Source: Diadophis punctatus similis (Eukaryota > Chordata > Lepidosauria > Squamata > Dipsadidae). From it: DNA of 64,000 bases. The stretch is from NCBI GenBank assembly GCA_023053685.1, contig JALIGW010000159.1, positions 128,501-192,500 on the forward strand, in the 5' to 3' direction. The position numbers were made by a program, and so were the translations under genes. The first letter of the stretch is position 1, and the number at the start of each line of letters is the position of its first letter. This document shows, one piece after another, positions 33,785-43,868 of the stretch. The notes under the pieces were generated by a model. That model had not been told where the DNA came from, made no database searches, and worked only from the letters and a program-made list of their open reading frames with translations.

Positions 33785-34115
33785 ATCAATGAAGACTCAA
33801 TTATCCAGGCCAGAGGTTGGATCATTGGCAACTGGACCAATCTTGGTTAATCTGAAATGTTTCATTGCTTATCCAAGCAACTTCATCAACCTTTAGACAC
33901 CTTTGGCCTATATGATTGAGTCTTCATTGACATATTGCAAGCCATTTTGGGGAGAAATCCCTGAAGTTGGTGTGGCAATTGGTACAGTCCAACATCTCTC
34001 TGACTCTGCCTAACTAATTTTGCTCTGACTGATGAAGTTGCTTGGATGAGCAACGAAACGTCTCAGATTAACAAAATTTTGTCCAGTTGCCATGATCCGA
34101 TCTTTAGACATTCAT
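33785..34115. mobile_element. Palindromic element with hammerhead-ribozyme-like motif
   Basis: Two inverted half-units: minus-strand half at about 33790-33930 and plus-strand half at about 34000-34110, sharing GATGAAGTTGCTTGGAT and CAGATTAACNAA. The plus half at 34024-34067 folds as stem I TCTGA/TCAGA, core CTGATGA, stem II GTTGC/GCAAC with loop TTGGATGA, then GAAA and CGTC. This is the type I hammerhead order with a vestigial stem III and one extra A after CTGATGA. Hammerheads of this kind are known in terminal repeats of Penelope-like elements. Assignment is inference. Confidence 0.6.
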
Positions 34116-34137
34116 AGAAATACAGTATTTATTTTGC

Positions 34138-34374
34138 CGAGGTGGCGCAGTGGTTAAAGTGCAGCACTGCAGGCTACTTCAGCTGACTGCTAGTTCAGCA
34201 GTTCAGCTGTTCAAATCTCACTGGCTCAAGGTTGACTCAGCCTTCCATCCTTCTGAGGTCTGTAAAATGAGGACCCAGATTGTTGGGGGCAATATGCTGA
34301 ACTCTGTAAACCTCTTAGAGAGGGCTGTAAAGCACTATGAAGCGGTATATAAGTCTAAGTGCTATTGCTATTTA
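34138..34374 (+). mobile_element. tRNA-derived SINE, near full length
   Basis: GCCGAGGTGGCGCAGTGGTT head, B-box-like GCTGTTCAAATCTC, core GGCTCAAGGTTGACTCAGCC and end TATAAGTCTAAGTGCTATTG. One of the best-preserved copies of this subfamily here. Confidence 0.93.
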
Positions 34375-34400
34375 TTGCACTACTGTATGAAGCTCTATAG

Positions 34401-34821
34401 CCGTGATGGCGAACCTATGGCACGCGTGCCACAGGTGGCACGCGGAGCCATAGCGGAGGGCACGCGAGCGTTGCCCACTGGCAAACCGTAAGTGCGGAAA
34501 AACGCACTTCCGTTTTGCCTGTGAGCTGTTTTTTGCACTCCGGAGGGTTCAGGGAAGCTTCCTGAAGCCCCGGAATGCAAAAAATGACGAAACGGACAAA
34601 CCGGAAGTGCATTTTTCTGAACTTCCGGTTTGCCCGTTTCCTTCCCAGGCTCCAGTAAGGCCTTTGCGCGGGTGTGTGTGTGTGTGCGCATGCGCAGGGG
34701 GCAGCATGGGGGGTTGTGCGCATGCGTGGGGGGGAGGGAATGGGTGTGGGAATGCATGCGCACGCTAGCGCGCGCACCCCCCCTTTTTGGCACACGAACC
34801 AAAAAAGGTTCTCCATCACTG
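34401..34821. mobile_element. hAT-B (OC1-like) copy, 421 bp, perfect 8-bp TSD
   Basis: Starts CCGTGATGGCGAACC and ends GGTTCTCCATCACTG. CTCTATAG is duplicated at 34393-34400 and 34822-34829. Subterminal TGGCACGCGTGCCACAGG is itself palindromic. The interior has inverted ACTTCCGTTTTGCC/GGCAAACCGTAAGT modules. Terminal sequence is OC1-like. No transposase frame. Confidence 0.93.
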
Positions 34822-34829
34822 CTCTATAG

Positions 34830-35492
34830 TACAGAGCTATAAACATATGCCCCTCTAATTTTTGTTTCTTTGTAGATCCCCCTTTGTTATTATGTTGTCT
34901 TTTCTTTTTGTTTGATTTTTGAATGCGATTAATAGAAAAGATTTCCTGGGGAAAAAAGAAAAGGAGAAAAAAAAGCTTGTTAAATGTATCAGAGAAAAGA
35001 ACTCAAAACTTAGCTTATCGTGATATATTCTTTGCTTTTGTTTTCTGCTCTTGACCAAGAAAATACAATTCTATTACTTTGGCTGTCCACAGAACTGTGG
35101 GTGCCTGTATCTCATATTTTATCTGAAATCCCAGAAATGGGAAGTCAATAACTCTACCATCTCATTAATGAGAATTCCACAAGATATGGTTTACACTTCT
35201 GTTCCCTTTAGGTTTTACAAGTTCTGCAAAATATATCTCTGTCATCATAAAGACCTGGCTCTAAAACTTCTTTTGCACCAGAACAAGGATTTCCCTGTAA
35301 TAGCAAATCCAACAAAGCCTGTTCTGATTTTTTTTAGAAAGGAAAACAGTTGCATTCTTATTATCAATTGTTCTTATTATTTATTCCTGATTATTTTCAT
35401 TTCATCGTTCTTGGTCTCCCTGGTTTCCTTCTGTATGTTATCAATGAGCTGGGTTAAAACCATTTTTCTTTTGTAGTGATATATTAACAGAT
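34830..35492. other. No supported gene
   Basis: A 141-codon AT-rich frame at 35051-35476 lacks family motifs and codon bias that would support coding. Confidence 0.4.
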
Positions 35493-35493
35493 G

Positions 35494-35978
35494 AACAGAG
35501 TTGGAAGGGACCTTGTAGGTCATCTAGTCCAACACCCTACCCAAGCAGGAGACAGTACACCATTTCTGATAGATGGCAGTCCAGTCTCTTCTTGAAAGCT
35601 TCCAGTGATGAAGCTCCCACAACTTATGAAGGCAACTTCTGTTCCATTGGTTGATTGCTCTCACTGTCAGAAAATTTCTCCTTATTTCCAGGTGGAATCT
35701 CTCCTTGATCAGTTTCCATCCATTATTCCTTGTCTGTCCTTCAGGTGCTTTGGAGAATAGCTTGACCCCCTCCTCTCTGTGGCAGCCCCTCAAATATTGG
35801 AAGACTGCTATCCTGTCTCCCCTGGTCCTTCCCTTCAATAGACTAGCCATGCCCAGTTCCTGCAACCGTTCATAGTATGTTTTAGCCTCCAGTCCCCTAA
35901 TCATCTTGGTTGCTCTTCTCTGCACTCTTCCTAGAGTCTCAACATCTTTTTTTATAGTGTGGTGATCAAAACTGGATA
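35494..35978 (-). mobile_element. CR1 LINE 3' end
   Basis: The minus strand encodes [31 protein letters not shown] and RRNFLTVR in one frame, a well-preserved CR1 ORF2 C-terminus, with the 3' tail at 35494. It closely matches the copy at 6131-6795 in its small differences from the 25.6-kb copy (REEG in place of KEEG). Confidence 0.92.
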
Positions 35979-36238
35979 TTATTCCCCTTCCTTTCATTTG
36001 GGATTTTAAAAAAAGTGCTAATGATAATAGCAACACCAAAATCCAGAACTGATAAAACCCCAGATAGTATATAACCCTATGTCAGTGTGCCCAATTTTGC
36101 ACATGTCAAACGTGCATGTGAAATTTCTCCAGTTGTCTGATCTAGTTTTGGTACTGAGTCCAGGATTCATATCCATATAGGAGGAAAGGGATAAGCACAG
36201 CTCAGAAGACTTATAGTTTTGCTGTGATATAGTTCTTG

Positions 36239-36365
36239 TTTATCTATTTATCTATTTATCTATCTATCTATCTATCTGTCTGTCTGTCTGTTTGTTTGTT
36301 TGTTTGTTTGTTTGTTTGTTTGTTTGTTTATTTATTTATTCATTCATTCATTCATTCATTTATTT
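36239..36365. repeat. Tetranucleotide array (TCTA)(TCTG)(TTTG)(TTTA)(TTCA)n
   Basis: Five successive tetranucleotide blocks, each one base from the last, lying against the 3' end of an inverted L2 element. Confidence 0.95.
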
Positions 36366-36470
36366 ATTTAGGATTCTTATATGCCGCCCTATTCCCTGGG
36401 GACTCAGGGCGGCGTACAACATTTGAAGAACCACTAAACAATATAATTTAAAACAATTTAAAATAACAAC
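36366..36470 (-). mobile_element. L2 LINE extreme 3' end
   Basis: AGGATTCTTATATGCCGCCC then GGGGACTCAGGGCGGCGTAC is the reverse complement of the L2 terminus at 16380-16425. It is cut off after about 100 bp. The tetranucleotide array lies where its tail would be. Confidence 0.85.
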
Positions 36471-36880
36471 TCAATTTGTTATTGAGTTGATTAATGTTAA
36501 TTATTAATAATTGAGTTGCTTGATTAATAAACATTAGGAAAAATAGGGAGAAAATGCTGTGTATGCTAAGAAAATGGTTTCTGAGGTTTCTGTTTCTTTT
36601 AGAGAAAGCCGTGCCTTTGAAATAATAAAACGGGTTCAGGAATAGTTCAGAACAAGGTCATAGATATGGGGATTGGAGCAAAATCGCACTTGTCACTTTT
36701 ATCCACCATCTCTTCTAGCTTTGAGCAAATGCAAGCGCCATTCCTTCTTCTCATATTTGCTACAGGAGACTGGCAGTAATAAGGCAGGTCATTTTGGTAC
36801 ATTTAGATACTGCCCACAACCCTGTGACAATTATCTTCACAATCTCCCAGAAACCAGAAATTTACTGTATATTTTAAACT
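36471..36880. other. No recognised feature
   Basis: AT-rich with TTGATTAATAA repeats near 36480-36530. Confidence 0.4.
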
Positions 36881-36884
36881 GAAG

Positions 36885-37790
36885 TAAAATTTTACGATCT
36901 TTCTTGCCACAGTTGTTAAGCGAATCACTGCGGTTGTTAAGTTGGCAACACGGCTGTTAAGTGAATCCAGTTTCCCCATTGACTTTGCTTGTCTCAAAGT
37001 TGCACAAGGGGATCACATGACCCAGGGAGACTGCAACCGTCATAAGTATGAATCAGTTGCCAAGCATCTGAATTTTGATCCCGTGACCATGGGGATGCTG
37101 CAACGGTCGTAAGTGTGCAAAATTGTCATCAGCCACTTTTTTCAGTGCTGTTGTAACTTTAAATGTGTTCTGACCTAGGCGTTCCCAAGCCACGAAGCAG
37201 ACTCCTTGTCCCGACAAAAACGCCGTTTTATTAAGTTACTGTGGATTCTTCTCATTCCCATCCAGCAAAGTCTTTCTAGGGTAAATTTACAGTCACAGAC
37301 CTTATCTGGCTTGGAGAGCTGCCAGGCCGATAACTTCAAAACTTGGCAAGGAATCTCTGAGAGTCACGAAACAATTAAGCAAACTAATTGTCTCCTGCAA
37401 ACTCCCTTCCCCTTTCGTTCCTCTTTTATTCCCTATGGGAGAGGTAATTCATCGTCCACCTGTGGCCTTACTCCCAAGTCGACCCTTGTTCCTCAGCTGT
37501 TCCCTTCGTCTGGCAGCTCTGCACATGCACACACTGGGAACAGGCTCCAGCTGTTCATCTGTCTCACTGATCTGACGCCAAAGGCAACTGATAACTGTCA
37601 GACAGTCCTGGCCCCGTCTCTGCCTCCAACGCAGAACACTCGTCAGAGCCTTCCCCAGGATCCAGGACTGGCCCATGTTCCTCCTCAACCTCCTCACTGT
37701 CCGAATCTGCTGCCAGCTCCGCTGGCCGCTGGCGGGCCACAACAGAATGGTCACTAAATGAACAGTTGTAAGGTGAGGACTATCTGGACT
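36885..37790 (+). mobile_element. TIR MITE (CAGGTAGTCC family), interrupted by a solo LTR
   Basis: GCCACAGTTGTTAAGCGAAT, CCATTGACTTTGCTTGTC and CCGTGACCATGGGGATGCTG run to 37165. The remaining GAATGGTCACTAAATGAAC and TGAGGACTATC follow at 37745. The 3' TIR is recognisable. Confidence 0.88.
37166..37744 (-). mobile_element. Solo LTR, same family as at 3573-4100
   Basis: 579 bp with TGTTCTGACC...GGCCACAACA ends, identical to the ends of the first LTR. Flanks are AAATG and GAATG (4 of 5 match); the MITE consensus reads GAATG here, so a later point change explains the mismatch. On the minus strand GGGAATAAAAGAGG (TATA-like, near 37430) precedes TTAATAAAACGG (poly(A)-signal-like, near 37233). No viral genes remain. 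Confidence 0.88.
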
Positions 37791-38600
37791 TTGCTGGACT
37801 TTGTTTTAGACTTTGAAATCTAAGCAAAATGGAATTTTTTTTTTGGCAATGGAAAAAAGGAAATGAATATGATAAAGAGTTATTTATCCAGTCCATAAGA
37901 ATTTCCACTGTCTGGACTTATTCAGTTATGAAAATACTAAGAATATGTTACGGAGAAAAATAATTGTTTTATATTAATTTCCCCCCATGATGATGTTATC
38001 CATTCAATCTCTTTACCCCATGAAATACTCTCTTTGTGTTCATGCACACCCATCTACACCGATGGATACACACTTTGGGGTATTATTTTTAACGGTTTCA
38101 CCGAAATAACACATTTATCACTTTATTTCATTTCATTTACCACAAAGCAAATAGAACTTGGCTGTTGGCAGAGTCAGTTCTACTGAAGACATGAATAACA
38201 GGCACAAAACAGTATTTCCATACAATTAACTTGTCAGATAACTGTAAGGAGGCTGGCAGAAAAGTTTTCAAGCAATATTTTTGCAATATTATACAAGACG
38301 TGGAAGCTGGGTTGCTGCATGGCAAATGTAAAGGTATGACTTTGGGTTGCAGAATAGATCTCATGCATATAAACACAAATTTATTTCAAAGGGACGTAGC
38401 ATCGGGACAGAACAGATTTGTAGCAGGGAGCATTTTTCTACTGACTTGTTTATGGAAGTCCTTAAAATTAAATAAAACAAATGAAAGGGGTGGGGGGAGG
38501 AAATGCCTTCAGAACTCTCTGAGTAAATTTACTATGAATTTTGCCTGGACAAGGAACACTGCGGCATTTACACAGAAAAAAAAATGTCTACCTATAATAG
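37791..38600. other. No supported gene
   Basis: AT-rich. The 160-codon frame at 38231-38713 ends in microsatellite translation and has no motif. Confidence 0.45.
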
Positions 38601-38605
38601 TATTT

Positions 38606-38663
38606 ATGTATGTATGTATGTATGTATGTATGTATGTATGTATGTATGTATGTATGTATGTAT

Positions 38664-38706
<43 letters not shown>

Positions 38707-38708
38707 TT
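38606..38708. repeat. (TATG)n then (TATT)n microsatellite
   Basis: About 13 TATG units pass into about 12 TTTA units, then into the inverted 3' end of a SINE. Confidence 0.95.
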
Positions 38709-38943
38709 TGTGAGATTTATATACCGCCCTCACAGTGCAAGCACTCTCTAAGCGGTTTACACCAGTAAGCAATGCATATTTACATTGGCCCCAACTATCT
38801 GGGTCCTCATTTTACCTTCCTCGGAAGGATGGAAGGCTGAGTCAACCTTGAGCTGGTGAGATTTGAACCGCTGACCTGCGGATCAGTGTCAGCTAAAGTA
38901 GTCTGCAGTACCTGCCTCTAACCGCTGCTTCACCTCGGCTCAT
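38709..38943 (-). mobile_element. tRNA-derived SINE, full length, inverted
   Basis: From GTGAGATTTATATACCGCCC through GGCTGAGTCAACCTTGAGC and GATTTGAACCGCTGACCTGC to CACCTCGGCT. The tail faces the TTTA array, which is the expanded (AAAT)n tail. Confidence 0.93.
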
Positions 38944-39111
38944 CCTACCAGGTTACATAGGGTGGACACTCTTCTAGTCCCATCCACTAAATATTGCCAA
39001 CTGATGGGAGTTAGGAAGCAGGCCTGATCCATATCAGCCCCTGCCTTTGGAACATGCTCAACCCTGAAGTTTGGAAGGCCTCTACCCTCTTAGTCTTTTG
39101 AAGATCTTATG

Positions 39112-39325
39112 AGTCCAGGTGGTGCAGTGGCTAAAGTGTGGTATTGCAGGCAAACTCTGCCTACAGTTTGGAGTTCGATCCTGACCGGCTCAAGGTTGAC
39201 TTAGCCTTCCATCCTTCCAAGGTCTGTAAAATGTGGACCCAGATTCTTGGGGGGCAAGATGCAAAATAATGCTTCTACATTGTAAATGCCCCAGAGAGTG
39301 TTCTAAAGTGCTGTGGGGCGATATA
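39112..39325 (+). mobile_element. tRNA-derived SINE, diverged
   Basis: Head CCAGGTGGTGCAGTGGCTAA, B-box-like GGAGTTCGATCC, core GGCTCAAGGTTGACTTAGCC. The tail is diverged (GTGGGGCGATATAC). A MITE is inserted at or abuts its end. Confidence 0.85.
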
Positions 39326-39650
39326 CAGGTAGTCCTTTGCCTTACGATCACAATGGAGCCCAAATTTTCTGTTGTTAATGGAGACATTTGTTAAGTGAAT
39401 CACATCAGACATTTGCCCAATTTTCTTGCCATAGTTGCTAAGTGAATCACTGCAGTTGATAAGTTAGTAATCTGGCTTCTCCGTTGACTTTGCTCGGCTG
39501 TCACCTTGGGACACAGCGGCGGTCATAAGTATGAATCATTTGCCATGATCATGGCCACAAATGTTGCAACTGTGAAAAGTGGTCATAAGTCACTTTTTTC
39601 AGTGCCGTTGTAACTTTGAATGGACACAAAATGAACTGTTGTAAATCATA
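39326..39650 (+). mobile_element. TIR MITE (CAGGTAGTCC family), near complete
   Basis: Begins ACAGGTAGTCCTTTGCC and runs through TTGTTAAGTGAATCAC, GTTGACTTTGCTCGG and TTCAGTGCCGTTGTAACTTT to AACTGTTGTAAATC. The right TIR is decayed. Confidence 0.85.
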
Positions 39651-39663
39651 TTTTTTATGTTGT

Positions 39664-39927
39664 AAAAGCAACCAGGATGATTAGGGGACTGGAGACTAAA
39701 ACATACGATGAACGGTTGCAGGAACTGGGCATGGCTAGTCTAGTGAAGAGAAGGACCGGGGAGACATGATAGCGGTGTTCATAATATCTGAGGGGCTGCC
39801 ACAGAGAGGAGGGGGTCAAGCTATTCTCCAAAGCACCTGAAGGCCAGACAAGGAATAATGTATGGAAACTGAACAAGGAGAGATTCAACCTGGAAATAAG
39901 GAGGAACTTTCTGACAGTGAGAACAAT
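39664..39927 (+). mobile_element. CR1 LINE fragment joined to a Rex1-like LINE
   Basis: AGCAACCAGGATGATTAGGG through GGAACTTTCTGACAGTGAG is CR1 ORF2 sequence. It ends in mid-ORF at AGAACAATGAGAAC, where Rex1-like sequence starts. Confidence 0.88.
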
Positions 39928-40462
39928 GAGAACTGTAGAAAAAACAATTATGGCCAACCTGCCTTCCATTGAGGACCTGTATACTGCACGAGTCAAAAAG
40001 AGGGCCGTGAAAATATTTACTGACCCCTCGCATCCTGGACATAAATTGTTTCAACTCCTACCCTCAAAACGTCGCTATAGAGCACTGCACACCAAGACAA
40101 CTGGACACAAGAACAGTTTTTTCCCGAACGCCATCACTCTGCTAAACAAATAATTCCCTCACCACTGTCAAACTATTCACTAAGGCTGCATTACTATTAC
40201 TATTAGTTTTTCTCATCATTCCTATCACCCATCTCCTCCCACTTATGACTGTATGACTGGAACTTGTTGCTTGTATCCTTACGATTTATATTCATATTGA
40301 TTGTTTCCTGATTGCTTATTTGAACCCTATGACAATCATTAAGTGTTGTACCTCATGATTCTTGACAAATGTATCTTTTCTTTTATGTACACTGAGAGCA
40401 TATGCATCAAAGACAAATGGGTTGTGTGTCCAATCACACTTGGCCAATAAAGAATTCTATTT
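39928..40462 (+). mobile_element. Rex1/L3-like LINE 3' end
   Basis: Encodes EKTIMANLPSIEDLYTARV and KLFQLLPSKRRYRALHT and ends CCAATAAAGAATTCTATTTT. Compared with 10861-11510 it starts further downstream and keeps a TAAGTGTTGTACCTCATGAT segment in its UTR that the other lacks. Confidence 0.85.
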
Positions 40463-40624
40463 TCACTTTTGATTGGGAGCCACCTAGAGCTGGTTAGAAG
40501 ATGGGTGGCTATACAAATGTTTTAAATAAATAAAGATAGTTGCTCATCTCAAGAGGAGAGATTTAACATGAACATTAGAACTGAAAGGTATTTTTTTTAA
40601 TGAGCATTTGATAACAGAAGCAAG

Positions 40625-40763
40625 TACTGTGTTTCCCCGAGAATAAGACCCTGTCTTATATATTTTTGAACCCTGAAATAAGTGCTTGACCTTATTGCCA
40701 TGCACTCAAAAGCCCGATTGGACTTATTATCAGGGGATGTCTTATTTTGGGGGAAACAGGGTA
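40625..40763. mobile_element. TA-flanked MITE, 139 bp
   Basis: Left end TACTGTGTTTCCCCGAGAAT, right end GGGGGAAACAGGGTA, with AATAAGAC and GTCTTATTTT inside both ends. Bounded by TA. The TAC.GT.TTT start resembles the larger MITE at 31164. Confidence 0.85.
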
Positions 40764-42142
40764 CGTATGCACACTGGCCCAGTTGGAGAAATTTAGGAGC
40801 AGAAAGGAATGTTGGGTTTAGAAGCCTGCCTATTGAGATTCCTAGATTAATGTTGTACATTGATTCTGGCAAAACCAGATGGAGGACAAGCAGAATAGTG
40901 CTGTAAAGGAAATAGAGGATTAGGTATGAAATGATCTGGGATAAGAACAGCATCACTTAACATGCAGTTGCTTTGGATGAACCATTAACATGATTTACCC
41001 ATAGATGCCCTGGGGCAACGTTAGCTTGTTGGTGGACCTTCCTAACTGGAAATCCCTTTGACCCAAGGCAAATGCAAGTGAGTTTCATGGTCTCTTTTCT
41101 TTCATGCCTCAGATCATTCATAGCTTGCTTCTACCTGTTGTCTATTAGGATAGCAACGTCAACTTGGAACCATTACTTTGGATCTTAGTTTCTGTGGCAA
41201 CAGAAAATTGTTCCAAATACAACCATTTGGTGTATCTGAACACTCATATCACGTCTCCCTTCGGACTGTTCTTGTATGTGAACATCCCAAGTTATTTCAG
41301 CCTGTTCTCATAGGTCACATCTTTAAGTCCCTGTATCGTCTTTGTAGTCATTCTCTAGATTGTTGTAGAACCAAATAAGCTTCTCCTCCATATCTAGCTA
41401 TACATCTCTGGGATAATGTAGATTTTTTTTTTTAAAAAAAGCATGCATTCCTGAGCTTTGTCGAAAAGTTATCTTGCCCAATTCTTTGCTACAGCCCTTT
41501 AACTTCTACACAATCTGCAAAGACAGATAAGGAAGCAGTTCACCATTGAGGTGGGGGAGATCAGGGAAGTGGAATGATGAAATTCTCTCTTAAGGTCAAA
41601 CCTTCCTGGTAATACTATCTCAATTTCAGGAGTGAAGGGTGCCATTAATTTTTTTTGCGGGAAGATAGCTTCCTCAGCCAAGTCTATCTGCCCTGTGTAT
41701 CCATCAAACGCTTGCTTTTAGCATCCTGCTGCAGTAATAGACTGCTTGCAAAATCAATTAATAGGGAAGATTGTTCAGACTCCTCTTAGAACGAGCATTT
41801 TTGCAACATTTACCGATGTTAATAGTAAAATATTTTATTCTGGAGATCCCAAGCTTAATTACAAGAAATGATTCTTCTAGGCACTCCCTTACGGTGATAT
41901 ACATTCATAACTTCAGTGTGCAATCCCTACCTAAGAAGGTGGAAGCTTCAGTTCCCATAATAAGAATATATGTATTCATTATTATCCTGCGAAGGAAGCA
42001 GCTGTTCAGGAAAGGAGACACAAATATTCAATAGCATTGACTCCAGTTTTTTATTTTAACAGGAGAGTAGAACTTCTTCTAATGGGAGACAAAGTTGCCA
42101 TATGAAGAGGTGGAAGTTGGCTTTAGTGAGATAAGGCCAGCA
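40764..42142. other. No recognised feature
   Basis: AT-rich, no repeat or exon assigned. Confidence 0.45.
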
Positions 42143-42328
<186 letters not shown>

Positions 42329-43161
42329 TGAGATTTATATACTGCCTCACAGTGCAAGCACTCTCTAAGCCAGTGGTTCCCAACCTTTTTGTGATCGAGT
42401 ACCACTTGGAGGTCCCGTACAGTCGCCGCGTACCACCTGGTTCCAGAGAAACTAAATTCGATCAGATATCACTTTATTTCCATAATTGTACAAGTAGAAC
42501 ACACAAACCAACTACGAAAATAATAAGTATATAAGTATACAAAATAATAATAAAAATAGTAACACTGAGATGCAGTAATGAATATCAAAGGGTAAATTGA
42601 GTCAAAAGAACATAGTGCTAACAATAACAGAGGGAGATTAACCTTAGCTCGAGAGCTCGCTACGACGCGCACCTTCTCGCGAGGGTTCTACTGCGCGACT
42701 GCTGAGAGTTCAGAACAGTCACCGTTCCTTTTTTGGCCCCGCGCATCCAGCAACTGGATTCTCGGGCCGCTGGGACCAAGTGGGTGGCGTGTGGCAACAG
42801 TTGCAAATCGTTGCCAGATTATCTTGTGTTAGGCAGTAAACATTTTTGTGAAGTAAAAAATAACTAACTAAAAATCGTTCATGACCCCGAAAGTGTTCGC
42901 GTACCACCTGGAAGGCCCTCGCGTACTACTAGTGGTACACATACCACAGGTTGGGAACCACTGCTCTAAGCGGTTTACACCAGTAAGCAATGTATATTTT
43001 ATATTTCCCCCAACAATCTGGGTCCTCATTTTACCTACCTCAGAAGGATGGAAGGCTGAGTCAACCTTGAGCCGGTGAGATTTGAACCGCTGACCTGCGG
43101 ATCACAGTCAGCTAAAGTGGCCTGCAGTACTGCCTCTAACCGCTGCGCCACCTCGGCTCAT
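42329..43161 (-). mobile_element. tRNA-derived SINE, inverted, split by hAT-C
   Basis: GAGATTTATATACTGCCTC to CTCTCTAAGC at 42370, then resumes at 42964 (CTCTAAGCGGTTTACACC) and runs through GGCTGAGTCAACCTTGAGCC to GCGCCACCTCGGCT at 43160. Apart from the duplicated 8 bp it is intact. Confidence 0.93.
42371..42963. mobile_element. hAT-C copy, 593 bp, perfect TIRs and 8-bp TSD
   Basis: CAGTGGTTCCCAACC at the left and GGTTGGGAACCACTG at the right are exact inverted repeats. CTCTAAGC is duplicated at 42363-42370 and 42964-42971 inside the SINE. Subterminal GAGTACCACTTGGAGG and GTACCACCTGGAAGG also mirror each other. Internal sequence is not coding. The only hAT-C copy seen in the window. Confidence 0.95.
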
Positions 43162-43165
43162 TGTG

Positions 43166-43865
43166 TTTTGGATCTCTGTAACAAACAAACCAATTAAAGC
43201 CCTCTGAAACATCTTAAATCAAAAGACCCAGTAGCCCAATTAAAGAATCATCTAAAACATACAGTGTAAGGACTGTAACAGCCATTATGTAGAATAGACA
43301 GGCAGAAGGCTAGGAGAACAGATCCATGAACATCAGCTAGCACTCAGAAGCCATTATGAAAACTCCTTAAACTCACAACACATGGACAGACTCAACCATA
43401 GTTTTAACCGGGAAATAGTGAGTATCCTAGATTAAGGTACCGTAAATCCCAAAATGCTAGGAAATTCCAGGAAGTCTGGCATTCAGACAAATCAGCCATC
43501 AACAGGCACATAGAAATAAACTACCATTCAAAAGAGTCAATAAAAAAGCTAAGAAGGAAACACAAAGACCAGAACACATCCTTTCAAGCAATCAACTCCC
43601 AGATAAACAGAGATTAATACCAGACAAACAATCAAGCAGAAAATAATGCCTAACAAGGGTATTGAAAACAATATCCTAACCAAGGAGAAAATCACACCCC
43701 CACCAACACTGGCAGGGAAAGTTGCTGTATATAAACAAGGAGCAAACCCCATACTCACCAGCATGATGATGTTGTCCAGTTGGGTAATGACGCATCTGCA
43801 TGCAAACAACCAAGCTCAGAGAGCATAAAATACTCCATGGTTTAACCCTGAGCTACAAATATTCT
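43166..43865 (+). mobile_element. Penelope-like retroelement, degenerate 3' part
   Basis: Contains a decayed GIY-YIG endonuclease region (43195-43617) and a downstream non-coding end with GATGATGTTGTCCAGTTGGG, ACGCATCTGCATGC and CAAACAACCAAGCTCAGAG. That end matches 26735-26835. The order endonuclease then hammerhead-like terminal motif is that of Penelope-like elements. The reverse transcriptase is missing, cut off by the SINE at 43161. The right side abuts CR1. Confidence 0.8.
43195..43617 (+). pseudogene. GIY-YIG endonuclease relic of a Penelope-like element
   Basis: Frame starting at 43274 reads CNSHYVE, a stop, then TGRRLGEQIHEHQLALR and SLNSQHMDRLNHSFNRE; this matches the CNxHYVGQTGRxLxERIxEHQ core of Penelope endonucleases. 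After a frameshift (new frame from 43462) it continues FQEVWHSDKSAINRHIEINY and ends NSQINRD-stop at 43617. The invariant tyrosine of HYV and the following TGR are visible, but the glycine before T is replaced by a stop and the catalytic arginine of ERI reads Q. It is non-functional. Confidence 0.8.
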
Positions 43866-43868
43866 CCT

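Noticed and set aside
38231..38713. 160-codon plus-strand frame
   Set aside because: The C-terminal third is translation of TATG/TATT repeats and the remainder has no motif.
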